In this document: in pieces, positions 1 to 8,520 of the stretch
Layout of the letters: every line of letters starts with the position of its first letter
Position numbering within the stretch: position 1 is the first letter of the stretch
Source: a virus
DNA length: 44,399 nucleotides
IMG/VR virus record: IMGVR_UViG_3300018059_000005
Location: 1 to 44,399 of that record
Strand: one strand, 5' to 3'
Notes under the pieces: generated by a model
Seen by the model: only the letters and a program-made list of their open reading frames with translations
Told to the model about the DNA's origin: nothing
The model's database searches: none
Program-made: the position numbers and the translations under genes

Positions 1-123
1 AGTAAAGGAGAATTCTATTATGCCGTTCGTAGGTGGTTCAACAAATAGTTACGACACAACTCGTCGTGATATGTTTATTCTAGCAGTTCTAGCTGAATCA
101 ATTGCTCGTGCTGCTAAAACTGG
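1..123. repeat. Terminal direct repeat, left copy
   Basis: These 123 bases recur without a mismatch at 44277-44399. The simplest reading is an assembly overlap of a circular or circularly permuted, terminally redundant phage genome, giving a unit length of 44,276 bp. A true short direct terminal repeat is the alternative, but the repeat starts at a stop codon/ribosome binding site and ends inside a gene, as expected for an arbitrary assembly cut. Confidence 0.95.
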
Positions 124-319
124 AAAATCAGTTGGAGCCACAGCAATTGAAAAACTGTGGAGTCCTTATATCAATCAATTTCTTATTTTCATGTTTGAAA
201 ATAACAGAATTGATGAAGAAGCAGCTAAATTTGTTTCTTGGCTAGAAGGTCATGGGCCGATTCCTGAATTCTATGCTCACTTTCAAGCTATGTATGGGAT
301 AAAGGAGGTACAGGAATAA
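20..319 (+). CDS. Hypothetical small protein between portal and scaffold genes
   Basis: A 99-residue protein of unknown function. The ATG follows an AAAGGAG ribosome binding site by 9 bases. Composition suggests a mostly helical soluble protein (for example DMFILAVLAESIARAAKTG near residues 18-36) with a WLEGHGPIPEFYAHF stretch near the C-terminus. On the circular genome it follows the portal gene and two tiny genes, and its TAA overlaps the ATG of the scaffold-like gene by one base, so it is translated with head-assembly genes. A head-assembly role is inferred from position only. The first 104 bases of the gene are repeated at 44296-44399 because of the circular overlap. Confidence 0.85.
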   Translation: MPFVGGSTNSYDTTRRDMFILAVLAESIARAAKTGKSVGATAIEKLWSPYINQFLIFMFENNRIDEEAAKFVSWLEGHGPIPEFYAHFQAMYGIKEVQE

Positions 320-1044
320 TGGCCGATGACAACATTGACAAAGATAAAGATCAGACGCAAGATAAAACTGATTCGACGCAAGACACTAAACAGGATGATA
401 AAGAAAATAAGCAAGATGATAAAATAGATCAACGAACAACTGAAGCTCTTGAACTTCTTGATGCTTTGGAAGATCCCACTAATGGAAGAACAGTAATTGA
501 GAACTTGGCCCGTCAAGCAGGTCTTTTAAAAGCAGAAACAAAACAGGAAGAAAATAAGGCTAAGAAAGCAATCAAGGATATCATCAAGGGCCATCTTGGA
601 GAAGAATATAAGCATGTCTCCGAGAAACTTGGTGATGCAATTGAGGAAATTCTTGCAGATAAACTTGGAGAAGTAAATAACCGATTTGAAAGTTCTGCAA
701 AATCCCAAGCTGAAAGACAATTCAGTAATGACTTTGATAGTTTTATTAAAGATCAAGAAGTTTCTGATGAAGAAGCTGGGTTGATTTTTAAACAACTTGA
801 GGTGATGTCTCCAAATCCTAAAGTTCCGTTGAAAAGGTTTCTCGCGGAGCAACTTGAACTCGTTAGATTTCGAACTGGAAAGACGAGTGATAACAAAGAA
901 CGTCTCAAACGTCAAGCTGATAATTTTAATAAACGAGGTTCTGCTTCTGGTCAAGATGCTGGTGAAAAAAGAATTCAGCCACCGAAAAATCCGTCAATCC
1001 GCGATGCAGTTTTAGCAGCATCTCGCGGAGAAAAGTGGGAGTAG
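319..1044 (+). CDS. Putative capsid scaffolding protein
   Basis: A 241-residue, highly charged protein just upstream of the capsid-like gene, the usual place for a scaffold in short-tailed phages. Residues 1-40 are almost entirely D, K, Q, E and T. The middle looks helical and coiled-coil-like. The last ~45 residues are basic (KERLKRQADNFNKR, then KRIQPPKNPSIRDA), as in scaffolds that contact coat protein through a basic C-terminal hook. The ATG overlaps the preceding TAA and follows an AAAGGAGGT site. No protease motif is seen. The scaffold call rests on composition, length and position, not on a named domain. Confidence 0.75.
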   Translation: MADDNIDKDKDQTQDKTDSTQDTKQDDKENKQDDKIDQRTTEALELLDALEDPTNGRTVIENLARQAGLLKAETKQEENKAKKAIKDIIKGHLGEEYKHVSEKLGDAIEEILADKLGEVNNRFESSAKSQAERQFSNDFDSFIKDQEVSDEEAGLIFKQLEVMSPNPKVPLKRFLAEQLELVRFRTGKTSDNKERLKRQADNFNKRGSASGQDAGEKRIQPPKNPSIRDAVLAASRGEKWE

Positions 1045-1049
1045 TTTAA

Positions 1050-2123
1050 ATGGCGACTTACGGAACATCGAGTCAACCAAACTCGATGACCATGAATTTT
1101 GATGACCTTTTTTCCACCAGTCTGGCCAATCACAAAAAGAGACTTACTGATCAAATTAGTACTTCTAATGCTTTTTTTCATGCTCTTAAAACGAAGGGTT
1201 TCTGGGAGGGCGAAAATGGGGGAACTTATCTCACTGAAGATTTGATGTATCAAACAACTCCGGTTGATTTCTTCAGTGGTTATGATGAACTTCCCTTGAC
1301 TCCAACTGGAGGAATTACACAGGCACATTATCAGTGGCGTTTTATGGCGTCACCCGTGTCAATTTCACATGAAGAAGAAAGGAAAAATGCACAAAGAATT
1401 CTAAGTTTGGTAGAATCAAAACTCACTCAACTTGAAATTTCAATGCAGGAAGCTTTTCCTAAGGCCTTTTTGCGTGGACAGTTGTACAATCAGGCAAGTG
1501 GTAATTTACACACTGCTGCAACTAGTCCTGTAAATGGTGCTTATGGATTTGATCCACTTCCACTTTTGGTGAAGTACGATCCCACTGAGTCTTTGACTGT
1601 GGGTGAAATTAACGAAAGTACAAATTCTTGGTGGCAGAATCGTTACAAAGTTTCTGCTGCTACAACTACAGGTGCATTTATTGACGAGATTATGCACTTG
1701 TACAATCAATGTGCTTTTGGTCCAATGGGTCCTCCTGATCTTGGACTTTGTGATCAAACAACTTGGGAACTCCTTCATAAAGCATATCGTGCATATTACC
1801 AAAATAATGCTAAAGAAAATGGCGATATGCCCTTTCAGAATCTTAAATTCTGGAATGCAACAATTGTCATGGATGAATTTGTTCCCAATGTTTTCGCAGG
1901 AACAACTGATACAACGACCACAACTGGTGGAACATTGTATCTTTTGAATTCCAAATCCTTCAAGTGTAAGTATGACACGGAAACCAATTTCATTGAAACT
2001 GAATGGCAAAAACCTGTCAATCAAGCGGCTCGTTATAAACATGTTTTGTTCATGGGTAATGTTACATTGAACAATCGACGTAAGAATGGTGTTCTTGGTA
2101 AAATTGCAAGGACACTAACTTAA
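1050..2123 (+). CDS. Putative major capsid protein
   Basis: A 357-residue protein directly after the scaffold-like gene and in the size range of HK97-fold coat proteins. Features typical of phage coat proteins include an N-terminal helical arm (residues 15-45), a central region with the long helix-forming stretch EEERKNAQRILSLVESKLTQ, and a C-terminal beta-rich part ending NVTLNNRRKNGVLGKIARTL. It starts five bases after the scaffold stop, with a GGGAG site. Identification is by position, length and overall pattern. I cannot name the exact coat family. Nothing suggests truncation. Confidence 0.82.
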   Translation: MATYGTSSQPNSMTMNFDDLFSTSLANHKKRLTDQISTSNAFFHALKTKGFWEGENGGTYLTEDLMYQTTPVDFFSGYDELPLTPTGGITQAHYQWRFMASPVSISHEEERKNAQRILSLVESKLTQLEISMQEAFPKAFLRGQLYNQASGNLHTAATSPVNGAYGFDPLPLLVKYDPTESLTVGEINESTNSWWQNRYKVSAATTTGAFIDEIMHLYNQCAFGPMGPPDLGLCDQTTWELLHKAYRAYYQNNAKENGDMPFQNLKFWNATIVMDEFVPNVFAGTTDTTTTTGGTLYLLNSKSFKCKYDTETNFIETEWQKPVNQAARYKHVLFMGNVTLNNRRKNGVLGKIARTLT

Positions 2124-2130
2124 AGAGAAT

Positions 2131-2144
2131 GATCTCGGGAGATC
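2131..2144 (+). promoter_or_regulatory. Hairpin enclosing a ribosome binding site
   Basis: The 14-base sequence GATCTCGGGAGATC is a perfect inverted repeat (GATCT/AGATC around CGGG, or six pairs with a two-base loop). The GGGAG ribosome binding site of the gene starting at 2151 lies in its loop and 3' arm. This could lower or time translation of the decoration-like protein. It is short, so the effect is an inference. Confidence 0.5.
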
Positions 2145-2150
2145 GAAACC

Positions 2151-2678
2151 ATGAACTCACCAATTGGACAAAAAGATAAACCGTGGCGAGCAAGAATTTC
2201 TTTTCGTAACGGCGAATCTACTCTCTCATTTTCTCAAGGAATGCCCGTGGTTCTTCTGAGTACAGATCCCTCCGCTGTAATTACTCCGGTTACAGGAGCA
2301 TCGGATGGACTTAATCATGCATTGTTTGTTGGTCTTTCTGCTGAATACGCTCATGCAAAAGGACAATATGGCGATGTTGTAATTGGTGGTTATCATGCGC
2401 AAGCAAGAGTTTTGCGCATGACAAAAGCAGCTTCAACAGATATTTGGGCGTCATTTGTTGCATTTGCTATTGGAGACTATTTTACTATTGATTCTGTCAA
2501 TAATGCACTTATGCGTTCAGGTGCTGCTGCAGCTGCTGCGGATCAATATAGAGTTGCTGCATTGGAAGCTTTTGTTTCACACACAACCAGAGCTTCTGAT
2601 TACTTTTCCTCGTTGGTTCCTCTTAGTGCAACCGCACTAATTTGGCCGACGAAAGTTTGGTTGCATCATTTGGCTTAG
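2151..2678 (+). CDS. Putative capsid decoration/head-associated protein
   Basis: A 175-residue protein immediately after the capsid-like gene. It is rich in beta-strand-forming and small residues, with GMPVVLLSTDPSAVITPVTG near residues 29-48 and an alanine run (GAAAAAADQY) near residue 124. The GMPVVL-type strand followed by a GYxAQARVLRM region resembles small beta-barrel head-decoration or cement proteins, but no diagnostic motif is present. The start follows a hairpin-embedded GGGAG site. A rho-independent terminator follows, so this is the last gene of the high-expression head block. Confidence 0.65.
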   Translation: MNSPIGQKDKPWRARISFRNGESTLSFSQGMPVVLLSTDPSAVITPVTGASDGLNHALFVGLSAEYAHAKGQYGDVVIGGYHAQARVLRMTKAASTDIWASFVAFAIGDYFTIDSVNNALMRSGAAAAAADQYRVAALEAFVSHTTRASDYFSSLVPLSATALIWPTKVWLHHLA

Positions 2679-2690
2679 GTTCTCCATTGA

Positions 2691-2737
2691 GGGGGGAATG
2701 TCTTTTTTCGCCATCACATGGGCATTCCCCTATTTTT
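2691..2737 (+). terminator. Rho-independent terminator after the head genes
   Basis: A stem of GGGGAATG (2693-2700) and CATTCCCC (2723-2730), extendable by a T-G and a C-G pair, is followed by TATTTTT. It lies between the decoration-like gene and the glycosyltransferase. Genes on both sides are in the same direction, so it probably attenuates rather than ends the operon, keeping capsid mRNA above downstream mRNA. Confidence 0.82.
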
Positions 2738-2748
2738 AAGGATTAATT

Positions 2749-3522
2749 ATGGCAAAGATTGTTTTTCACATTCAGACTCTTACTGCAATTGATAGAGAAG
2801 CAAATGCCAGAAATATGGCAATAATGTTTCATTTGGGTAGACATACAAAACATGAATTTCTTCTCTCCACACCTTTCCGTTCATCAATTGATCGTGGAAG
2901 AAATGAAGCTGCTAAATTAGCAATGGATGCGGAATGTGAGTATGTATTTTTCTTAGATGATGATATGGTAATTGATCCAAGAACTCTTGATTCATTAATT
3001 GTAGCAGATAGAGATATAGTGATGGCCCATTCGTATATTAGGGGTTATCCCTATCGGCCAATGTGTTTTAAATGGAAAGAAAAGGATGCAGAAGTTCCCT
3101 CCTTAGAATATTTTGAAACGGATGAAGAATTAGAATCTCTTAAAGATGCAAATGGAATAGTAGGAGAAAAACACATTGCAGCAGTAGGATTTACATGTAC
3201 TTTGATTAAAACAAGTCTTCTTCTTAAATTAAATCCACCATTCTTTATTACAAATCCTCATGGAATGGGTACTGAGGATGTCTATTTTTGCATGAGAGCA
3301 ACAGCAGAAGTTGGAAAAGATGTTTCAATTGCAGTAGATATGAAATATCCAACTATTCATTTGGGTGAACGAGAATCAATCAGTGCTCACACAGTAAAAG
3401 ACTTGAGAATTTTTCATGAAACAACTAATCCAGATATAATTAAACTTAAAAAAGAAGGAACAAGAGAAGGCGATTGTGGTGATCGGGCTGAGGATTATAA
3501 TAAAAAATGTCTGGAAGCTTGA
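2749..3522 (+). CDS. GT-A fold glycosyltransferase
   Basis: A 257-residue protein with hallmarks of a family 2-like GT-A glycosyltransferase: an N-terminal Rossmann-like strand, SSIDRGRNEAAKLAM (residues 45-59), the metal/nucleotide-sugar motif FFLDDDMVID with D70-D72, and a later acidic TEDVYFCMRA (175-184) where the catalytic base sits. H204 follows in TIHLGE. It probably transfers a sugar from a nucleotide donor to a virion protein, phage DNA base or host surface glycan; the acceptor cannot be read from sequence. The ATG lies 12 bases after the terminator T-run. Its end overlaps the methyltransferase by 16 bases, so the two are likely co-translated. Confidence 0.88.
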   Translation: MAKIVFHIQTLTAIDREANARNMAIMFHLGRHTKHEFLLSTPFRSSIDRGRNEAAKLAMDAECEYVFFLDDDMVIDPRTLDSLIVADRDIVMAHSYIRGYPYRPMCFKWKEKDAEVPSLEYFETDEELESLKDANGIVGEKHIAAVGFTCTLIKTSLLLKLNPPFFITNPHGMGTEDVYFCMRATAEVGKDVSIAVDMKYPTIHLGERESISAHTVKDLRIFHETTNPDIIKLKKEGTREGDCGDRAEDYNKKCLEA

Positions 3523-4046
3523 AACTTAATATTGGTTGTGGTATTAATAAATTAGAAGGTTTTATTAATATTGATTGTGATCCAGAAATGAAACCTGATC
3601 TAGTTCATAAACTTCCAACTAAGTTACCCTATGAAAATGAATCATGTGAATTAATTGTTATGTACCATACAATAGAACATATTTCTAAAAAAGAACATGG
3701 TGCGATTCTTATGGAATTTTGGAGATTGCTTTCTCCAGAGGGCCTTTTGATAATCACGTTTCCTGAATTTACAAAATGCGTAGAAAATTGGAAAACAAAT
3801 TACAGAGGTAAGAAAGAATTCTGGGAAGCAACAATTTATGGAAGGCAGGCTTCAAATTCAGATTATCATGTCTCTATTATTGATTCCAATAGTTTTGGTA
3901 GATTAATGATAGATTGTGGATATCAAATAGTTAAATGCATTTCGGAAGTTCCAGAATTTTGGAACACTATTATTAAAGCAAAACGTCATTCTATGCATTC
4001 ATATGAGATTGATGTGCAGGATGCAGTATGGCACTATCCACATTAA
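3507..4046 (+). CDS. Class I SAM-dependent methyltransferase
   Basis: A 179-residue small methyltransferase. Motif I is LNIGCG (residues 7-12), followed by the acidic strand FINIDCDP (D23) expected to hold the SAM ribose. YHTIEHI (53-59) and a LLSPEGLLIITFPEF strand (74-88) complete the Rossmann core. It resembles sugar- or lipid-type methyltransferases found beside glycosyltransferases, not DNA methyltransferases: no DPPY/NPPY motif is present. It overlaps the glycosyltransferase upstream and the beta-helix gene downstream, suggesting the pair modifies a glycan, possibly on the virion. Confidence 0.85.
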   Translation: MSGSLKLNIGCGINKLEGFINIDCDPEMKPDLVHKLPTKLPYENESCELIVMYHTIEHISKKEHGAILMEFWRLLSPEGLLIITFPEFTKCVENWKTNYRGKKEFWEATIYGRQASNSDYHVSIIDSNSFGRLMIDCGYQIVKCISEVPEFWNTIIKAKRHSMHSYEIDVQDAVWHYPH

Positions 4047-5440
4047 TAACTTGGGAATGTAGAACTGCTGGAAGTGATAATAGTGGTGGTGGATTTAAGA
4101 GAGGTGCGACTGGAACTGATAGATCCCAACAAAATGCTGCTTATGTTAGTGGAACTAATTTAACTGTTCATGCAGTTACGAATACAGATGTTCTTCCAGA
4201 TGGGCATACTCCTGCTGCTGCTGATGTAGGAAATTTAATTCAGATAACTGCTGGTGCTGGATTTACTTTAGGATTTTATGAAATTGCGAGTATTCAATCC
4301 GGTTATTGGAGACTGGATAGATCTCCAGCCGCTGTTGGAACTACAAGTGGAATTTGGGCAATGGGCGGCGCATTAGCCAGTCCGTCAATTGCTGTAATTA
4401 AAGCAACTGGAAATAATTTCATCTATATAAAAAATGATGGTGTATATTCAATAACTTCAGCTTCTGCTGGTGTAGCTGGAGGAATTCTACAGACAGCATC
4501 TAATGGTAGTATAACTACTTTTATTAGAATAATTGGATATAAAACTACTAGAAATGAGGCAATACTTGAAGCTGATATGCCAGTAATCCAAGCATCTGGC
4601 ATATCTACTGCAATTTTAATAGATATAAACCATAGTTATTGGTTAGTAACTAATATAAAAGTTGATGGAGCTTCTTTAACTGCTATTAGTGGTATTGATG
4701 GTACTGTTAGTAATTATAATATTATAATTAATTGTGTAGTATTAAATTGTACTACAGTAGGAATTTATTTGAATGTTAATGCTGGATATGTTATAAGATG
4801 TAAAGTCTATGGATGTAGTGGTACATATGCTATTTATGGGGGAGTTGGGGTTTTTTATTGTGAATCTTTTGATAACACTGTTACAGGAATAATAAGTAAT
4901 TATATTTTTAAGTGCATCTCTTATCGAAATCGTGGAGCCAACGTACGAGGGATACAAACAATATTAAATTCAACTAATATTTGCATAGGAAATATTTGTT
5001 TCTATAATCAAGGGGATGGAATTTATGTACCGGGTTCTGGAGTTATCATTAATAATATACTCTATAATAATGGAGCTTATGGTATTAATTTTGCAAATTA
5101 TTCCGCATTCTCAGTTAATAATGCATTTGGCTCTAATACTTCTGGTGAAACAACAGGTTCAGGAATTCCATTAGTTGCAAATAATGTAACATTAATAGCA
5201 GATCCATTTACATCCGCATCTACATCAACTAGTGGAGCTTCCGATTTTTCATTAAATGCAACTGCTGGTGGTGGAGCAGCTTGTAAAAATGTGGGATTTC
5301 CAACTGAATCAATTGCAAGTACAGATACATTTAATGACATTGGATATTCAAGACATCAAGATCCTGCTGGTGGTGGAAGTTCAGCAATAGATATTCATAA
5401 TACATTGTTAGTTGTACCACGTGGAGTTTTAGCATACTAG
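4028..5440 (+). CDS. Right-handed beta-helix virion protein
   Basis: A 470-residue protein. Residues ~1-110 form a head domain beginning STLITWECRTAGSDNSGGGF. Residues ~130-400 show the short, repeated V/I-N-C/G-x-V/I-x periodicity of parallel beta-helix proteins, for example NYNIIINCVVLNCTTVGIYL and later CIGNICFYNQGDGIYV. It is glycine-, asparagine- and serine-rich and lacks catalytic motifs I can name. It could be a tailspike-like adhesin, a head fibre or a surface-exposed coat appendage. Its place next to the glycosyltransferase and methyltransferase makes it a candidate acceptor for that modification (inference). It starts inside the methyltransferase gene with an AGGA site. Confidence 0.78.
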   Translation: MALSTLITWECRTAGSDNSGGGFKRGATGTDRSQQNAAYVSGTNLTVHAVTNTDVLPDGHTPAAADVGNLIQITAGAGFTLGFYEIASIQSGYWRLDRSPAAVGTTSGIWAMGGALASPSIAVIKATGNNFIYIKNDGVYSITSASAGVAGGILQTASNGSITTFIRIIGYKTTRNEAILEADMPVIQASGISTAILIDINHSYWLVTNIKVDGASLTAISGIDGTVSNYNIIINCVVLNCTTVGIYLNVNAGYVIRCKVYGCSGTYAIYGGVGVFYCESFDNTVTGIISNYIFKCISYRNRGANVRGIQTILNSTNICIGNICFYNQGDGIYVPGSGVIINNILYNNGAYGINFANYSAFSVNNAFGSNTSGETTGSGIPLVANNVTLIADPFTSASTSTSGASDFSLNATAGGGAACKNVGFPTESIASTDTFNDIGYSRHQDPAGGGSSAIDIHNTLLVVPRGVLAY

Positions 5441-5450
5441 GAGAAAACAA

Positions 5451-5912
5451 ATGGCAAGAAGTTACTCAGTTTATGCGGACAATATTGCAGCACAGAATTC
5501 TGCAACTGTTCCGCAGGCTCAAATTGTTTCGGCTGCTACAGTACGCCCGAAACTTTACGATTTGATGCTTGGATCACCTTCAACTCCGGCAGATCAAGCA
5601 GCAAGTTGGGCAATTCGTAGAAGTACAACTGCATCAACTGGTGGAACCGCGGTTACTCCAGTAGCAATTGATCCGGCCGATCCAGCATCTCTCGCGGCTG
5701 CAATGGTCGCTCCATCAATGTCCGCACCTACATTAACGGCAGGTTTATTTCTATTGGTTTGGTCTCAAAATCTTCGTGCAACATTTCGATGGGTTGCAGC
5801 TCCAGGAAAAGAGATTGTTGCACCAGCTACAGCAGCAAATGGTCTTACAATGATGAACACTGTTTTGACTGCTGCATTTAATGTTTCATTTACTCTTGAA
5901 TTTGAGGAGTAG
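5451..5912 (+). CDS. Putative virion structural protein
   Basis: A 153-residue, alanine/threonine-rich protein with predicted beta-strands and no membrane segment. It begins ARSYSVYADNIAAQNSATVP and ends FNVSFTLEFEE. The pattern resembles small beta-sandwich head-associated proteins common just after phage capsid genes, but no named domain is recognisable. The ATG follows an AGGAG site. It is followed two bases later by a zinc-ribbon gene. Confidence 0.65.
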   Translation: MARSYSVYADNIAAQNSATVPQAQIVSAATVRPKLYDLMLGSPSTPADQAASWAIRRSTTASTGGTAVTPVAIDPADPASLAAAMVAPSMSAPTLTAGLFLLVWSQNLRATFRWVAAPGKEIVAPATAANGLTMMNTVLTAAFNVSFTLEFEE

Positions 5913-5914
5913 AA

Positions 5915-6184
5915 ATGAAGTTGGAACATTCTGGTATTATTATTGATGGTATTCAAAAAGCAACTTTGTTACAATGTCCCCACTGTGGCTGTCATTTTGA
6001 ATCAATAAAAGGTAGTGGTCATCGTAGAACTTTTTGTTTAAAGTGTATGGCAGTCACATGCGGAAAATTTGAATGTGATGCTTGTATTCCATTAGAAGCT
6101 CAACTTGAACATAGTGAGGGAAGAAAAACTCATTATGATGATCTTATTAAAGATATGATTTCTAAAGGAGCTTCACTAATATAA
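5915..6184 (+). CDS. Small zinc-ribbon protein
   Basis: An 89-residue protein with three cysteine pairs: CPHCGCHF (residues 21-28), FCLKCMAVTCG and FECDACIP. Spacing suggests two zinc sites. Small zinc-ribbon proteins of this general look occur in tailed-phage structural operons; their function is unknown to me. It begins two bases after the previous stop and ends 10 bases before the tandem-repeat protein. Confidence 0.75.
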   Translation: MKLEHSGIIIDGIQKATLLQCPHCGCHFESIKGSGHRRTFCLKCMAVTCGKFECDACIPLEAQLEHSEGRKTHYDDLIKDMISKGASLI

Positions 6185-6194
6185 TTGGTGAAGA

Positions 6195-7640
6195 GTGAGT
6201 CGTTGGCAATATCAGGGCAGGGCTGAGCCAGTTAGTACTCAGTCTGAGACTCCTATTTTAAATAAATGGGAGCCTAAATATCCATCTGCCTTTAGAAATC
6301 GACCAGTATTAATTGCTGCTATTGTTGCTGGATCTTGTTTCTTCACTGAATTTCCTCTGGGAGCTTTTACAGAATACCCTTCTAAGATTTATACTAAAAA
6401 ATCTTCTTCTATTTATGGAATATTTAATCTAGATCCTAATCCGATATCAATAGAAGAAAATATTACTTGTGATAAATGGATACCAACTTATCCAATCCAA
6501 ATTTTACAAAAGAAATCATTTTTATTTTATGGTTCTTTTAATTTTGATTTAAATCCTATTGTATCTTGTGATAAATGGATTGGTAATTATCCTTCTATAT
6601 TACGACCAAGAAAAAGAATTTCTTCTACTGATTTTACTGTAATTGATCCTAATTTTGCTACAGTTCCTGTTACTGAAACAACCACACTTGATAAATGGAT
6701 ACCAAATTATCCATCACGATTAAATCTTAGAAAACAGTTTTTGAGACAAGGATCTTTTGAACCAGATTTAAGTCCTTTGGTAACCGGGGATATTGACAAG
6801 TGGTCTCCAACATATCCTAATAGATTAGATCGAAAGAAAAGATCTTTCTGGTCCGGTCGATTTGTAATTGATCCATTTGCATTAGCTTCTTTGGAATTTC
6901 CAGCTATTAGTAAATGGAATCCAACTTATCCAAATCGTCTTGATTCAAAGAAAAGATCTTTCTGGTCTGGAATAGTTACAACTGACCCAACTCAAATAGC
7001 TCCTCCTGCACCTACTTCGATAGATCAATGGATAGGAAATTATCCTAGTAGATTAAATCGTGCAAAGAGAATTTTCTGGTCTGGTGAATTCAGAACAGAT
7101 CCAATTCCTATTCTTTTATTCGTTGATAAGTGGAATTCAACTTATCCTATTCAATTTGCTCTATTAAAGAAAATTAGACAACAGGAATGGTTAACTGTTG
7201 ATTCTAATTTACTTACATTACATGAATCAATTCACATTGATAAAGTTCCATCTCTTTATCCAAATAGAATAGATAGACTAAAGAGAATTGCTCATGTAAA
7301 TTGGATAACAATTGATCCTGCTTTCACTGTTCCACCAATTGAAAGTATTACTTGTGATAAATGGAATCCCATATATCCTGATAGATTAATTAGAAAATTG
7401 GGAATATTTGGAACTGGTTGTATCACAATTGATCCTAATTTCTTTAGTATTCCTCCAGTTCCACCAGTTCCACCTGATCCAATTATTCTTCCTGATTATA
7501 CATCATATATTAGAAAATTTCTCGGTGATGTTTCAATTATTGGTTCTGGTCAATTAAGTAGTTCAGGCACAGTAAGTAGTCAAATTATTTCTGGTCTTGA
7601 TTTGGATTATTTAAGAAAATGGCTTGGAGATCCTGACTAA
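6195..7640 (+). CDS. Tandem DKW-YP repeat protein, probable virion component
   Basis: A 481-residue protein built almost entirely from ~10 or 11 divergent copies of a ~35-40-residue unit with the core DKW-x-P-x-YP-x-RL-x-x-K-K-R-x-F-W-x-G, then a strand ending ID/TDP. Clear copies begin near nt 6469, 6568, 6688, 6793, 6904, 7021, 7123, 7237 and 7354. The C-terminus changes character: a proline-rich linker, then two related segments, YIRKFLGD and YLRKWLGD. The start is GTG with a GGTGAAG site; no ATG fits. It overlaps the adaptor gene by one base. Repeats with conserved W, Y-P and R-L suggest a solenoid or beads-on-a-string appendage. No enzymatic motif is seen. Confidence 0.8.
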   Translation: MSRWQYQGRAEPVSTQSETPILNKWEPKYPSAFRNRPVLIAAIVAGSCFFTEFPLGAFTEYPSKIYTKKSSSIYGIFNLDPNPISIEENITCDKWIPTYPIQILQKKSFLFYGSFNFDLNPIVSCDKWIGNYPSILRPRKRISSTDFTVIDPNFATVPVTETTTLDKWIPNYPSRLNLRKQFLRQGSFEPDLSPLVTGDIDKWSPTYPNRLDRKKRSFWSGRFVIDPFALASLEFPAISKWNPTYPNRLDSKKRSFWSGIVTTDPTQIAPPAPTSIDQWIGNYPSRLNRAKRIFWSGEFRTDPIPILLFVDKWNSTYPIQFALLKKIRQQEWLTVDSNLLTLHESIHIDKVPSLYPNRIDRLKRIAHVNWITIDPAFTVPPIESITCDKWNPIYPDRLIRKLGIFGTGCITIDPNFFSIPPVPPVPPDPIILPDYTSYIRKFLGDVSIIGSGQLSSSGTVSSQIISGLDLDYLRKWLGDPD

Positions 7641-8518
7641 TGCTTGTATCAGAAATCATTGATAATATTCAGGTTAATCTCAATGAAGCAGGATTGACCT
7701 ATTATACTGAAGTTGATATTTTGGAAGCTATTCAAGATGGGTATGATGAGATTGTTACATTGACTGGATGCATTGAAAAATACACATACCATCCACAAAT
7801 TAATGATTTAGTTTATTACAGATTTGGGGACTCAATTTCAGATTTTTATGCAATTGTAGGGATATATAATTCTAATACAAAGAGATGGTTATATCCAAGA
7901 ACATTGATTGAGGCAAGATCAATGAGATGGGATTGGGAATTATGGGATGGAGAGCCAGATAATTTCATAATTAGTAGTTATAAATTAACTGCAATCTTTC
8001 CTTCAAAATTAGCTGCTATTGGTAGTTTTCTTATATTTTATAATGCGTTGGCCGATTCCTTAACTACTGGTTCTACTCCTAAATTACCAATTAAGCACAT
8101 GAATGTTCTGGAGAATTATGCTACTGCTTCTTTGTTAGAACAAGCTCAGGAATATATTCGTGCATCTAAGTATTTAAAAGAGTATGTAGAATCAATTTCA
8201 AAAGTTAAGGATGCAGCAAAATTACTTGCAGCAACAGATCGCCTTATGATAATGGGCGATTCAATGCCAAGATTTGCTGAAGGAGTAGGAGATTCAGAAA
8301 TGTGGGTCGATTTTGAAACACCAACAGTTGTAACTCCAGCGAGTTTAACTATTGCTGGAGTTCCCTCACCTTCTACTGCATTTTATTTATTTAGAGATGC
8401 AGGAGTTTTATTTGAAGGAATTGGGTTTACTCGGGTTGGAAATACTATTAGTCTTAATGCTGGATATGAAGATGTTTCTGGTGTTACTGTTTGGAGAGCA
8501 AGTTACAGGACGGCATAA
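7640..8518 (+). CDS. Head-tail adaptor-like protein (first of two)
   Basis: A 292-residue protein. Its first ~190 residues have the layout of podovirus adaptor proteins (P22 gp4-like): an N-terminal helix pair (VSEIIDNIQVNLNEAGLTYY, then EADILEAIQDGYDEIV-like sequence), a beta domain with a D/Y-rich strand, and long helices (LENYATASLLEQAQEYIRAS). The last ~85 residues are a separate beta-rich extension after a proline/threonine linker. The ATG overlaps the preceding TAA. It shares its overall plan with the gene at 10194, suggesting two stacked adaptor rings or a duplication. Assignment is by pattern and context, not by a diagnostic motif. Confidence 0.65.
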   Translation: MLVSEIIDNIQVNLNEAGLTYYTEVDILEAIQDGYDEIVTLTGCIEKYTYHPQINDLVYYRFGDSISDFYAIVGIYNSNTKRWLYPRTLIEARSMRWDWELWDGEPDNFIISSYKLTAIFPSKLAAIGSFLIFYNALADSLTTGSTPKLPIKHMNVLENYATASLLEQAQEYIRASKYLKEYVESISKVKDAAKLLAATDRLMIMGDSMPRFAEGVGDSEMWVDFETPTVVTPASLTIAGVPSPSTAFYLFRDAGVLFEGIGFTRVGNTISLNAGYEDVSGVTVWRASYRTA

Positions 8519-8520
8519 TT

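Noticed and set aside
526-954. A 142-codon minus-strand frame over the scaffold-like gene
   Set aside because: It is the antisense shadow of a lysine/glutamate-rich gene (phenylalanine/leucine-rich product), not a membrane protein.
1506-2042. A 178-codon open frame on the minus strand
   Set aside because: Lies wholly inside the capsid-like gene in the opposite strand, with cysteine-rich nonsense composition and no ribosome binding site.
8491-8520. TTG start for the tailspike inside the adaptor gene
   Set aside because: The ATG at 8521 lies three bases after the adaptor stop and directly precedes the conserved N-terminal region.
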